The notes: generated by a model not told the origin, from the letters alone. Positions 47,442-55,863 are shown, counted from the stretch's first letter. The stretch: DNA of 64,000 nt from Deltaproteobacteria bacterium (GCA_007693595.1 REDI01000080.1:62001-126000); one strand, 5' to 3'. Translations and numbers: made by a program.

Positions 47442-47467
47442 GAGTATGGATCTATAGAGCCATACTC
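47442..47467. repeat. 26-bp near-palindrome upstream of dnaN
   Basis: Outer arms GAGTATGG (47442-47449) and CCATACTC (47460-47467) flank an inner palindrome TCTATAGA (47451-47458), with 24 of 26 positions symmetric. It lies 43 bases upstream of the dnaN start and next to the DnaA boxes, so it could be a regulator site, an origin element or an mRNA hairpin. Confidence 0.7.
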
Positions 47468-47475
47468 ATAAGGGC

Positions 47476-47492
47476 TGTGGATTTGTGGATTG
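47476..47492 (-). promoter_or_regulatory. Two abutting DnaA-box-like sites
   Basis: TGTGGATTT and TGTGGATTG share one base; read on the minus strand both end in ATCCACA, differing from TTATCCACA in the first two positions. Same orientation and 8-bp phase. Confidence 0.55.
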
Positions 47493-47525
47493 CCAAAATA
47501 AGAGAGGAAGAAAAAAGATCTTGCC

Positions 47526-47534
47526 TGTGGATGA
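47526..47534 (-). promoter_or_regulatory. DnaA-box-like site
   Basis: TGTGGATGA; on the minus strand TCATCCACA, one mismatch to TTATCCACA. It flanks the A-rich stretch on the side opposite the paired sites. Confidence 0.6.
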
Positions 47535-47605
47535 ACGGTGGAGCTTTGAGTGGAGGAGCAGCGGAGCGTCGGGAGCCCCTCGGGGCGGGTCGATCCTTCC
47601 GCTGG

Positions 47606-47614
47606 TTGTCCACA
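47606..47614 (+). promoter_or_regulatory. DnaA-box-like site
   Basis: TTGTCCACA, one mismatch to TTATCCACA and oriented opposite to the other boxes in this gap. Confidence 0.6.
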
Positions 47615-47695
47615 GACTACGAATAAGGTTCCCCAAGACTGTGCTCAGGGTTTTGCTCAGGAGCTCCAAGGTGGCAAGGGCCCCTAACCGCCGGG

Positions 47696-49015
47696 TCAGA
47701 GACCTTGCTTGATCAACTCGATTTTATGACTGAGATCAGGGTTTGTCTTTAGTTCTTTCGCGATGCGCTTGCAGCCGTGCTGGACGGTGGCATGGTCGCG
47801 ACGGAAGATCTTGCCGAGCTCGGGGAAGGAGTGGTCGGTCAGGTCCCGAGCGAGGAACATGGCGATGTGGCGAGGCCCGACGAGGGCCTTGGTCTTTCGC
47901 TTGCCGGTGAGCTCGGCGCTCGTGAGACCGTGGTATCGGGCGGTGGCTTCGATGATGGCTTCGACCGTGACGATCCGCTCGGGGACCGCGAAGAGCTCGG
48001 ACATGTGCTTGTGCAGGAAGTCGATCGTGATCGGCTCGCGGTGGAAGGTGTGCATGGCACAGAGCTTCTTGATGGTGCCTTCGGCCTCTCGGATGCTGCT
48101 CGCGACCTGACGGGCGATGACCTCGCTCACATCGGTCGGCAGATCGACACTTCGTTCCTGGGCCTTGGTCTTGAGGATCGCGCACATGGTCTCGAGGTCG
48201 GGAGCGGCGATGTCGGCGATCAGGCCACTCGCGAAGCGGGTGCGCAGACGCTCTTCGAGGCCTTCGATGTACCGGGGCTCCACATCGCTCGTGAGCACGA
48301 CGATCTTGCCCGCGCCGATCAAGGTGTTGAACGTGTGGAAGAACTCTTCTTGGGTTCTGGACTTTCCAGAGAAGAACTGGATGTCGTCGACGAGCAGGAC
48401 GTCGCAGGACTGCCGATACTTGGACCGGAACTCTTCCATGCCTTTGTGGGCGATGCCCCGGATCATCTCGTTGACGAAGCTCTCGCTAGTGACGTAGAGA
48501 ACCCGGTTGCCTCCCGGCCGCTCGGTGAGTCGGTTTCCGATCGCAGAGAGGAGGTGGGTCTTTCCGTAGCCGGTGGGCGCATAGATCAGCAGCGGGTTGT
48601 AGGCCCCGCTTCCTGAGGCCACGTTTGAGGCGGCCGCGTGCGCGAACTCATTGCACTTGCCCACCACGAAGTTCTCGAAGGTTCGGGTGTTGTCGACACT
48701 CGAGGGGATAGGAGGCGGAGGCTGTGACCGATCGGGGCGCTGCGCCGAGGCCGGCTGGTGGGCTGGCTGGCTCTGCACGATGACGGTCACCGGACGACCC
48801 ACCCGCTCCGTGAAGCCGTCGCGAAGGATCGACCGGAGGTAGTCGTTGACGTAGGTCGAGTGGTGATCGCTGGGGGCGTTGAGGATGGCCCGTTGCCCGT
48901 CGAAGCTGTCCAGCGACAGGGGTTCGAGCCAGACGTCTACGGTCTCGGGGGGATGGGTTGCGCGGAGGGTTGTCAGAACATCAGGCCATAGGTTCGAACG
49001 GCGAGCAGCAGGCAA
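47696..49015 (-). CDS. dnaA: Chromosomal replication initiator protein DnaA
   Basis: AAA+ initiator that binds DnaA boxes and melts oriC. TTG 49015 is chosen: GGGGAGGAC precedes it and domain I (NLWPDVLTTLRATHPPETV) begins right after. The protein is then 439 residues. The domain II linker is Gln/Pro/Ser-rich. Domain III has Walker A LLIYAPTGYGKTHLL, which differs from the common GGVGLGKTH, and Walker B VLLVDDIQFFSGK; sensor regions follow. Domain IV carries the DnaA signature RRDHATVQHGCKRI for box recognition. The longer upstream frame is Arg/Pro-rich and unlikely. A pair of DnaA-box-like sites lies about 105 bases upstream. Confidence 0.95.
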   Translation of the reverse strand: MPAARRSNLWPDVLTTLRATHPPETVDVWLEPLSLDSFDGQRAILNAPSDHHSTYVNDYLRSILRDGFTERVGRPVTVIVQSQPAHQPASAQRPDRSQPPPPIPSSVDNTRTFENFVVGKCNEFAHAAASNVASGSGAYNPLLIYAPTGYGKTHLLSAIGNRLTERPGGNRVLYVTSESFVNEMIRGIAHKGMEEFRSKYRQSCDVLLVDDIQFFSGKSRTQEEFFHTFNTLIGAGKIVVLTSDVEPRYIEGLEERLRTRFASGLIADIAAPDLETMCAILKTKAQERSVDLPTDVSEVIARQVASSIREAEGTIKKLCAMHTFHREPITIDFLHKHMSELFAVPERIVTVEAIIEATARYHGLTSAELTGKRKTKALVGPRHIAMFLARDLTDHSFPELGKIFRRDHATVQHGCKRIAKELKTNPDLSHKIELIKQGL

Positions 49016-49374
49016 AGGTAGTCCTCCCCTAGGACGAGGTCGCGAAGCGGCCGACAGACGCCGGATGTAGCGCGGCAGCAGTGGGCGGAGGCTAGCAGGT
49101 TGAGGCCGGGCGGCGCAACCCATCCACAGCACTGTGGAAAAATCGCTGACCAAGAACTTGGACCACCCTCGGGGGGTAGGGTTCGCAGGGTGTTGAAAGC
49201 GGTGACTTGTCCGCGAGGTACGCTGTTGAACACCAGCCGATGGTCCACGGCTTGCCCGTCAGGCCTCGTTGCGATACGCAGGCGGGCCGTCTGGTCTGGG
49301 CCCTGGCACGTCGCAGCGTGTCCCCCGACCTCGCCCGCTATCATCCGGGGTTCAGCACCCCGGGGAGGAACCCA
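49016..49374. other. Divergent dnaA-rpmH intergenic region
   Basis: This 359-base region should contain the promoters of dnaA (leftward) and rpmH (rightward). It holds facing DnaA-box-like sites (49120-49141). For dnaA, a weak minus-strand promoter candidate is TTGCGC (49118-49113) with TAGCCT (49094-49089) at 18-base spacing, just downstream of those boxes, as expected for autoregulation. No convincing rpmH promoter, small ORF, tRNA or terminator was seen. GC content stays high throughout, unlike the dnaA-dnaN gap. Confidence 0.6.
49120..49141. promoter_or_regulatory. Facing pair of DnaA-box-like sites upstream of dnaA
   Basis: CCATCCACA (49120-49128) and TGTGGAAAA (49133-49141; TTTTCCACA on the minus strand, one mismatch to consensus) face each other with a 4-base gap. 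The core is TCCACAG, two bases, CTGTGGA. Binding of two DnaA molecules here could repress or tune dnaA. Confidence 0.5.
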
Positions 49375-49530
49375 ATGAAGCGTACTTATCAACCATCGAA
49401 CATCAAGCGCAAGCGTACCCACGGCTTCCGCGCCCGCAGCAAGACCCCTGGTGGGCGTAAGGTCCTAGCCAACCGCCGCCGCAAGGGCCGTAAGCGCTTG
49501 GCCGTGTCGATCGCGACCAAGAAGAACTAG
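49375..49530 (+). CDS. rpmH: 50S ribosomal protein L34
   Basis: The 51-residue protein is highly basic and matches L34 throughout: [20 protein letters not shown], then [20 protein letters not shown], then [13 protein letters not shown] 49375 follows GGGGAGGAA. Starts the rpmH-rnpA-yidC-jag-mnmE run, divergent from dnaA. Confidence 0.98.
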   Translation: MKRTYQPSNIKRKRTHGFRARSKTPGGRKVLANRRRKGRKRLAVSIATKKN

Positions 49531-49654
49531 CTTCGTGCCGCGGTGTGCCCGATCCTTCTCCCTCGCTCTTGAACCCAGGTCGATCCCCCTAGGGGCCGGC
49601 CTGAGTCGCGTCGTCGAAGGTTCGCCGATCGCGCGCAGCGGGTGGGATAGGTCC

Positions 49655-50035
49655 ATGCCATCGAGCCCTACGCCAACCCCTGGTGGTCAGCGCTACCCGC
49701 GGTCGAGTCGTCTTCGGAAGCGCGCCGACTTTTTGCGCGTGCAGCGCTCAGGCGCCCGTCGCAAGCTTCGTCACACCGTCGTGTGTCTGACGGTCCGGGC
49801 CGACCCCAAGCTCTGCCCAGCCCGCTTCGGTCTGACCGTGAGTCGGAAGGTCGGTCCAGCCGTGGTACGCAATCGGGTCAAGCGGAGGTTGCGAGAAGCG
49901 ATCCGGCGTCAGAGAGGCCCGCTCGCGGGGATCGACGTGGTCTTCATCGCGCTGCCTTCGGCGGCTCAGGCCAGCTACGCGGCCCTCTGCACCGATGTTC
50001 AACGCGGGCTTGACTTCGCTCGCCGCGTGGCTTGA
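49655..50035 (+). CDS. rnpA: Ribonuclease P protein component
   Basis: Protein subunit of RNase P, which matures tRNA 5' ends. The 126-residue protein has SRLRKRADFLRVQRSGARRK at the N-terminal helix and the hallmark basic helix RNRVKRRLREAIRR, plus FGLTVSRKVGPAVV. ATG 49655 fits the family length; the upstream 40 codons of open frame have no support. The 124-base gap from rpmH is larger than usual, and no yidD gene was found between rnpA and yidC. Confidence 0.96.
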   Translation: MPSSPTPTPGGQRYPRSSRLRKRADFLRVQRSGARRKLRHTVVCLTVRADPKLCPARFGLTVSRKVGPAVVRNRVKRRLREAIRRQRGPLAGIDVVFIALPSAAQASYAALCTDVQRGLDFARRVA

Positions 50036-50065
50036 CAGAGCCCAGGTAGCACGGAGCCCTCGACT

Positions 50066-51808
50066 ATGGATCGTCGCACCATCCTCGCTGTTTTCGCGTC
50101 CGTCGGGGTATTCTATCTCTATCTCTTCGTGGTGCGCCCCTTCGTCTACCCGGAGCCTGAGCCCGTCATCGAGGCCGGCCAACAGGCTCCCACCGCAGAG
50201 AGCGAGGTCGAGGTCGGCGAAGCCGTGGCCGATGCGCCGTCCGAGTCCCCCCCCGAAGCGAAGGAGCCCGCGCCGAGCCCGAAACCAGCGCCCGTCACGG
50301 TGCCCGAGCGCACGGTCTCGCTGGCTTCTTGCGGTGCATCCGGCTCTGTCCTCTCCCAGGGCGGCTTCTTGCGCTCCACCGAGATGGACGACTTCGAGGC
50401 CCCCTACGACGTGCAGCCGATCTATGGCTACCTCTGGGGGCTCGTCAGCGGTGGCGACTCGCGCTGGCTGCCCTACGGCGAGCCTCCAGGCAACCAGGTG
50501 GTGGCGACCGATCACGCTCGCTTCTTGGGTATGGGGAGCGGCTCGCTCACCGCGCCGTCTGCCGACACCCTCATCGAAGAGCGCGACGACGAGATCCGGC
50601 TCCGTGGCACCACCATCGATGGCATCGAGGTCCAGCGCACCCTGACCCTCAACCGAGGGGACCCCTGTACCATCGGGGTCGACGTCAAGTGGAGTAATCC
50701 GAGCTCCAAGCCGTTCGATGGCCAGGTCTGGCTCAATCTTCACGAGAAGCTCCCCGACGAAGTCTCGGCCTACGATCACATCCCCAAGCCCTACTGGTCC
50801 GTCGATGGTGCTTGGAATAGCTACACTTACCCCAAGACCGGCGGGTACATGGGGCTCTACCGCGAGCTCGCCGAGCCGGAGCGCCAGGACGGTACGGTCG
50901 ACTGGTTCGGACTCTCCGATGGGTACTTCTCGGTCGTCATGGTTCCCGACGCCCTCAGCCGCAATCGCGGGCGTCTGGTGGTCAGCCCGCTCGAGGTCGG
51001 TGAGGACGAGCCGCTCTATGGCCATCACTACGTGATCGACAAGCTCGGAGCGGGCGAGAGCGTGAGCCAGCGGTTCACTTTATACATCGGCCCCAACGAC
51101 AGCGATGCGCTCGCAGCCATCCACCCGACGCTCTACTACTTGGTAGACCTTGGCTGGTTTGCCTTCTTCGGGCGACCTTTACTCTGGCTGATGCATCTCT
51201 ACTACAGCTTCGTCGGCAACTGGGGTCTGTCGATCATCCTGTTGACCTTCACGATCAAGCTGGTCTTCTTCCCGCTGACGCAGATGGCCTTCACCTCGAG
51301 CCAGCGCATGGCGGCCTTGCAGCCCGAGCTCAAGGAGCTCCGCGAGAAGTTCAAAGACAACCAAGAAGAGCTCAACCGTCGCACCATGGCGCTCTTCCGC
51401 GACAACAAGGTCAATCCGATCGGGGGTTGTTTGCCCATGATCATCCAGATGCCGATCTGGATCTCGCTTTACCGCGTCTTGCTGACCTCTGTCGATCTCT
51501 ACCACACCGAGTTTCTCTACCTCAAAGACCTCTCCGTCGCGGATCCGTACGCGATCCTGCCGCTGATCGTCATTGGGCTCATGTTCGCCCAGCAGCAGTT
51601 CATGCCCACCGGCAACATGGATCCCGCCCAAGCCCGCATCATGAAGCTCATGCCGCTCGTCTTCGGCATCTTGTTCTTCAGCTTCCCCTCGGGCCTTGTC
51701 CTTTACATCTTCGTCAATATGCTGCTCACGTTCGTGCAGCAGTGGTACATCAAGCGCAGGTTCAAGACGGCGAAGCCTGCCCCAACGGCGACCGTCGCCA
51801 ATTCGTAG
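50066..51808 (+). CDS. yidC: Membrane protein insertase YidC
   Basis: Inserts proteins into the inner membrane with or without SecYEG, including F0 subunit c. The 580-residue protein is the long Gram-negative form: TM1 near MDRRTILAVFASVGVFYLYL, a large periplasmic P1 domain (about residues 60-355), then the conserved core: FFGRPLLWLMHLYYSFVGNW, IKLVFFPLTQMAFTSSQRM, the cytoplasmic coiled region and GGCLPMIIQMPIWISLYRVL. The P1 leader is Pro/Glu-rich. Begins 30 bases after rnpA. Confidence 0.97.
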   Translation: MDRRTILAVFASVGVFYLYLFVVRPFVYPEPEPVIEAGQQAPTAESEVEVGEAVADAPSESPPEAKEPAPSPKPAPVTVPERTVSLASCGASGSVLSQGGFLRSTEMDDFEAPYDVQPIYGYLWGLVSGGDSRWLPYGEPPGNQVVATDHARFLGMGSGSLTAPSADTLIEERDDEIRLRGTTIDGIEVQRTLTLNRGDPCTIGVDVKWSNPSSKPFDGQVWLNLHEKLPDEVSAYDHIPKPYWSVDGAWNSYTYPKTGGYMGLYRELAEPERQDGTVDWFGLSDGYFSVVMVPDALSRNRGRLVVSPLEVGEDEPLYGHHYVIDKLGAGESVSQRFTLYIGPNDSDALAAIHPTLYYLVDLGWFAFFGRPLLWLMHLYYSFVGNWGLSIILLTFTIKLVFFPLTQMAFTSSQRMAALQPELKELREKFKDNQEELNRRTMALFRDNKVNPIGGCLPMIIQMPIWISLYRVLLTSVDLYHTEFLYLKDLSVADPYAILPLIVIGLMFAQQQFMPTGNMDPAQARIMKLMPLVFGILFFSFPSGLVLYIFVNMLLTFVQQWYIKRRFKTAKPAPTATVANS

Positions 51809-51818
51809 GAGCGTAATC

Positions 51819-52742
51819 ATGAGTAACATTCCACAGGGTGTCGAGACCGCGAGCGCAGAGGGTCGCGATGTCCGCGAGGCGGTCGGTCAGATCGCCGAGA
51901 TCCTCGGCGTCAAACCTCACCAGATCAAGCACAAGCTCGACATGAGCCACTTCCGAACCCCCGAGGGCGGGATCAAGCCCGTAGACACGGTCAAGCTGAT
52001 CGGATGGGTCGACGCCGACGCACCCGAAGAGGCGCCCGCGCCGTCGTCGAGCCGTCCGTCGAGCCGTCCGTCGAGCCGTCCGTCGAAGCGGTCCTCCGAG
52101 CCCAAGGAGCGGCGTGGCGGGGATCGCAAGCGTCGCGACGATCGTCCCCCACGCGACGAGTCTCCCAAGTACCGTGGCGCCGAAGACGGCGAGACGGATG
52201 CCTCGAAGTTCGCTCAGGACTGGTTTGAGATCGTGCTCGAGCACCTCCGGGTCGAAGGGACGGTCGAGGCGAGTGGCTCGGACGATCGGGTGCATGTACG
52301 CATCGTGCCCACCGCCAAGGCAGGGCGCTTGATCGGTCGTCGAGGGAGTACGCTCGCAGCCATCCGGCACCTATTGGGCTTGGCGCTCGAGCAGTTCGGC
52401 TCCTTCGTCATCGATGTCGATGTCGATGATGACCGCGGAGGCTCCAAGTCTCGGGACTCCGGCGACCGCCGTCGCGATGACCGCAACGACCGCTCCAAGG
52501 GCTCCGATCGGCGGGGGCGTCACGAGGACCGCGGCAGCGGATACCCCGAGGAGAAGCTTCGGGCCTTGGCCCGTCGTGCGGCCGAGAAGGCGATCAGCTC
52601 GGGGAAGACCATTACGATCAACCTCGACCTCAACAGCTACGATCGGCGCATCGTGCACGTCGAGGTCTCCGAGATCAACGGGGCGACCACCAAGTCGGTG
52701 GTCAAGGACGACAAGAAGGTCGTACAAGTTCTTCCTGAGTGA
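51819..52742 (+). CDS. jag: Jag/KhpB-type KH-R3H RNA-binding protein
   Basis: A 307-residue RNA-binding protein of the Jag/EloR/KhpB family, which regulates cell elongation and mRNA fate in other bacteria. Residues about 5-70 are the Jag-N domain. A Ser/Arg/Pro/Asp-rich linker follows, longer and more basic than usual, and includes a 12-bp tandem repeat. The KH domain has the nucleic-acid-binding loop GRLIGRRGSTLAAIR. After a second charged linker, the R3H domain ends in YDRRIVHVEV, with Arg and His spaced as in the R3H motif. ATG 51819 lies 11 bases after the yidC stop, with TAGGAGCG upstream. Confidence 0.94.
   Translation: MSNIPQGVETASAEGRDVREAVGQIAEILGVKPHQIKHKLDMSHFRTPEGGIKPVDTVKLIGWVDADAPEEAPAPSSSRPSSRPSSRPSKRSSEPKERRGGDRKRRDDRPPRDESPKYRGAEDGETDASKFAQDWFEIVLEHLRVEGTVEASGSDDRVHVRIVPTAKAGRLIGRRGSTLAAIRHLLGLALEQFGSFVIDVDVDDDRGGSKSRDSGDRRRDDRNDRSKGSDRRGRHEDRGSGYPEEKLRALARRAAEKAISSGKTITINLDLNSYDRRIVHVEVSEINGATTKSVVKDDKKVVQVLPE
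52046..52086 (+). repeat. 12-bp tandem repeat in the jag linker
   Basis: Three perfect copies of GTCGAGCCGTCC (52046-52081) plus a partial fourth encode an SSRP repeat in the linker between Jag-N and KH. Copy number could vary without shifting the frame. Confidence 0.9.
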
Positions 52743-52745
52743 TCC

Positions 52746-54095
52746 GTGGATCACGGTGAGCTTCCCGTCCTCGTCGCCCCGGCTACAGCCTGGGGCGCGG
52801 GGGCCCTCGCCGTGGTGCGCTTGTCGGGGACCGATCTCTCCTCGGTGCTTCGGGGATTCCTCCGCCCGCACCGGGGCTGGCCGGTGCCCGCCGCGCGGCC
52901 ACGCCGCGTCGATGTCTTCGATGGGCAAGGCACCTTCGATGACGGGGTGCTCCTCTGTGCCTCGCGGTCGCACAGCCTGACGGGGGAGCCCTCGGCCGAG
53001 CTTACCGTTCACGGGAACCCCATGATCGTCGAGCGGACCGTCCAGGCGGCCCTCGCGTGCGGCGCCCGCTACGCCGAACCCGGTGCCTTTACGCGGCGCG
53101 CGGTACTCGCCGGTCGCATGGACCTGGTCCAAGCCGAGGCCGTCCTTCAGGTGGCGCAGGCCCGGAGCGCTGCGGGGCTTCGCCTCGCGCGAGCGGGACT
53201 CGAGGGTCGACTGAGCGAGCGCTTTGCCACGTTTCGCGAAGATCTTGTCTCGGTTGGCTCGGGGCTTGAAGCAGCCATCGACCATCCCGAGGCAGGTCTG
53301 GAGCAGGATCCGCTCGCGGGGATCGCGGATCGGCTCGCGGCCCTCGCCGATCGGTGTCGCGCCCTCATCGCGGGGCAGCGGAGCGGCCGGGTCTTGCTCG
53401 AGGGGCTCAAGGTCGCGCTCGTAGGGCCCGTGAACGCGGGCAAGTCTTCGCTGTTCAATGCCTTGCTCGGAGAGGAACGGGCGCTGGTGCACGAGCGCGC
53501 GGGCACGACCCGCGACGTGGTCGAGGCCAGGACGGTGGTCGACGGGCTCCCGCTCACCTTGCTCGACACCGCTGGGGAGCGAGTCTCCACGGATCCCATC
53601 GAGCAGGCCGGGCTCGCCCTCGCCCAGCGGATGACCGATCAGGTCGACGCCCTGTTGGTCGTGCTTCGGGCGCGGCCGGGGGGCCTTGATCCGATCGAGG
53701 CCACCATCCTCGCACGCACTGCCGACCGGCCGAGGGTCCTCCTCTACAACGGGGTGGACCGGCCCGGCTGTCCGCCTCCGCCTCCGGGAGCTCTGCCCAC
53801 CGTGGCGCTCACCGGGCAGGGGGTTGCGGCGATCGTGCCTCGACTTCGTGAGGTTCTCGCGCTGAACGAGCCCGTGGGCGCCGAGCCTATGATCGTGTCG
53901 GCGCGGCAGCGGGATCTACTTCAGGTGGTGGAGCGGGCGTGCACCGAGGCCTCGGAGGCCCTCGAGCTCGCAGGTCCGGTGGTCGCGGCGGAGCTGGTGA
54001 TCGAGGCGCTGGAGGCGCTGGACGGTCTCACGGGGATCGCCACGCGTGAGTCGGTCCTCGATGCGCTCTTCTCGCGCTTTTGCATCGGAAAGTGA
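52746..54095 (+). CDS. mnmE: tRNA modification GTPase MnmE (TrmE)
   Basis: GTPase partner of MnmG in wobble U34 modification. The 449-residue protein starts at GTG 52746, 3 bases after jag. The N-terminal domain binds tetrahydrofolate (GAGALAVVRLSG, GEPSAELTVHGNP, EPGAFTRRAVLAGRMDLVQA). The G domain has G1 GPVNAGKSSLFNALLG, G2/G3 regions TTRDVVEA and LLDTAGER, and the expected order. The C-terminus ends in CIGK, the conserved catalytic Cys motif. Its partner mnmG is at 27443, so the origin region carries both. Confidence 0.98.
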   Translation: MDHGELPVLVAPATAWGAGALAVVRLSGTDLSSVLRGFLRPHRGWPVPAARPRRVDVFDGQGTFDDGVLLCASRSHSLTGEPSAELTVHGNPMIVERTVQAALACGARYAEPGAFTRRAVLAGRMDLVQAEAVLQVAQARSAAGLRLARAGLEGRLSERFATFREDLVSVGSGLEAAIDHPEAGLEQDPLAGIADRLAALADRCRALIAGQRSGRVLLEGLKVALVGPVNAGKSSLFNALLGEERALVHERAGTTRDVVEARTVVDGLPLTLLDTAGERVSTDPIEQAGLALAQRMTDQVDALLVVLRARPGGLDPIEATILARTADRPRVLLYNGVDRPGCPPPPPGALPTVALTGQGVAAIVPRLREVLALNEPVGAEPMIVSARQRDLLQVVERACTEASEALELAGPVVAAELVIEALEALDGLTGIATRESVLDALFSRFCIGK

Positions 54096-54114
54096 AGGCT
54101 TAGGGCGTCGGGGA

Positions 54115-55716
54115 TCAGCCTTCGGGATCGACCGGGTGGGGTTCGGAAGGCAGGCCCTCGGAGAAGGCGTCGGGAGGCTTGCGGGTGAGGACATCGAGAG
54201 GATCTCCCTCGAGGCGCGCGATGAGGGTCGTCACCGAGGCATCCCCGATGACGTTGACGGCCGTTCGGAACATGTCAAGTAGACGATCCACACCGAGGAC
54301 CAAGGCCAGCCCCTCGGTCGGAACGCCGATCGAGGTCAGCACCATGACCAGCGTGATCATGCCCGCCCCTGGCACCCCCGCGGCCCCAACCGAGGCGAGG
54401 GTCGCGGCGCCGACGACGGTGGCCTGCTGAAGAAGGCTGAGGTCCATGCCGTAGATCTGGGCGATAAAGACCGCGGCGACCCCCTGGTATAAGGCGGTGC
54501 CATCCATGTTGACCGTCGCGCCGAGCGGCAGAACGAAGCTGCTCACCTGGGGCCGAACCCCGAGGTTGTCCTCGACGCAGGACTTCGTCACGGGCAGGGC
54601 CGCCGAGGAGCTGGAGGTCGAGAAGGCGAGCAACAAGGCCTCGCGTAGGGCACCGATGAAGCGAAAGAAGGGCAAGCGCACGATGAGCTGGACCATCGTG
54701 CCGTAGGTCAAGAAGAGGTGCAGTGTCAGCCCCAAGAGCACGACCCCGCAGTAGCCTGCCAAGGCCAGCAGGACGGTGGGTCCGGTCGAGCCTGAAACCT
54801 TGAACAGGAGGGCAGCGACGCCTAGGGGGGCGAGCTGCATCGCGAGGTGCACCAACATGACGATGGCGTCGTTGAGGCGATCGAAGAGGTCGACCACGGG
54901 CTCCGCGCGTCCGGTGGGCAGAAAGGTCATCGCGACCCCTAGCGCCGTCGCGAAGAAGATGACGGGCAGCATCTCGCCTTGGGCTAGGGCTGCGATGGGG
55001 TTGGTGGGCACGATCGCGACGAGCTGATCGACCAAGGAAGGGGCGGTGGCGGCGTCCTGCATGCTGCTCGAGGCCTGCTCCGAGAAGCTGCGTAGCAGCC
55101 GATCCCGGTCCTCATCCCTCAGGAGCGCGCCGGGGCGGATCAGGTTCGTCAAGGCCACACCGACCACCAGGGCGATGACCGTTCCTCCGGCGAACAAGGC
55201 CAGGGTCCTGGATCCCAAGCGTCCCAGCGCGCGCAGATCACCCAGGGAGGCCACGCCGACGACCAGCGAAAGAAAGACGAGCGGAACGACGACCATCTGG
55301 ATCAGGGCCAGGAAGAGTCGCCCGATCCACTCCGTGCCGTCGACCAGGGTCTGTCCGAGGAGGCTGTATCGCTCGATGCGGTCTGGCTCGTCGGGGACGA
55401 AGCCCCGAAGAGGATCGCCGGGGTGAAGGGTGTTGGCGCCGGGCACCTTGGCGTTTCGCATGGCGAGCACGTGCCTGCGGCGGGCCGTGGCCTCGATCTC
55501 GACCCAGCCCTCGGTCTGCGAGACGACGCGCGCGCGCCGGAGCTGCACGGTGAGCGGGGCCTCGCGGGCCTCGTCGGTGGGGGCATCGACCCAGGGGGAC
55601 TCGACGTCGAGGAGGGCCACCCCGTCCTGCGGCATCACGACGCCGGTGGGGCCGAAGAGCAAGCCCAGGACCACGCCGAGGAACATGCCGAGCAGGATCC
55701 GGGTGTGCAGCTTCAA
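54115..55716 (-). CDS. Dicarboxylate/amino acid:cation symporter with enlarged first loop
   Basis: Sodium- or proton-coupled transporter of glutamate, aspartate or C4-dicarboxylates (DAACS/GltP family). The 533-residue protein starts at TTG 55716 with GGAGG upstream. The SSSSAALPVT hairpin motif and NMDGTALYQ are intact, with a late GVDRLLDMFRTAVNVIGD. Unusually, about 90 residues (27-115: beta-rich APLTVQLRRARVV, WVEIEATARRRHVLAM, DPLRGFVPDEPD) separate TM1 and TM2, where the family normally has a short loop. In GltPh topology this loop faces outside. Convergent with mnmE. Confidence 0.93.
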   Translation of the reverse strand: MKLHTRILLGMFLGVVLGLLFGPTGVVMPQDGVALLDVESPWVDAPTDEAREAPLTVQLRRARVVSQTEGWVEIEATARRRHVLAMRNAKVPGANTLHPGDPLRGFVPDEPDRIERYSLLGQTLVDGTEWIGRLFLALIQMVVVPLVFLSLVVGVASLGDLRALGRLGSRTLALFAGGTVIALVVGVALTNLIRPGALLRDEDRDRLLRSFSEQASSSMQDAATAPSLVDQLVAIVPTNPIAALAQGEMLPVIFFATALGVAMTFLPTGRAEPVVDLFDRLNDAIVMLVHLAMQLAPLGVAALLFKVSGSTGPTVLLALAGYCGVVLLGLTLHLFLTYGTMVQLIVRLPFFRFIGALREALLLAFSTSSSSAALPVTKSCVEDNLGVRPQVSSFVLPLGATVNMDGTALYQGVAAVFIAQIYGMDLSLLQQATVVGAATLASVGAAGVPGAGMITLVMVLTSIGVPTEGLALVLGVDRLLDMFRTAVNVIGDASVTTLIARLEGDPLDVLTRKPPDAFSEGLPSEPHPVDPEG

Positions 55717-55863
55717 GGGACCTCCGGTAGCATGATACAGGCTCTGGCTGCGCGGGGATGGCCTACGGCTGGGAAGACCGGGGCCGAGGGGGTTCGTGCG
55801 GTTTGGCGCTAGACCGGGTAGGCCCCTAGGACGGCGGCCCAAGGTCGCACGGAGGACCCCGCC

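Larger units (their letters stand above)
47400..47695. other. dnaA-dnaN intergenic region, candidate oriC
   Basis: This 296-base gap holds four DnaA-box-like sequences: TGTGGATTT (47476-47484), TGTGGATTG (47484-47492), TGTGGATGA (47526-47534) and, in the other orientation, TTGTCCACA (47606-47614). The A-rich stretch 47490-47520 (CCAAAATAAGAG, GAAGAAAAAAGAT) is the least GC-rich part of the area and could act as the unwinding element. A 26-bp near-palindrome lies beside the first boxes. The position in dnaA-dnaN, near parS and gyrase genes, fits oriC. Not shown: cumulative GC skew or function. Confidence 0.6.
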
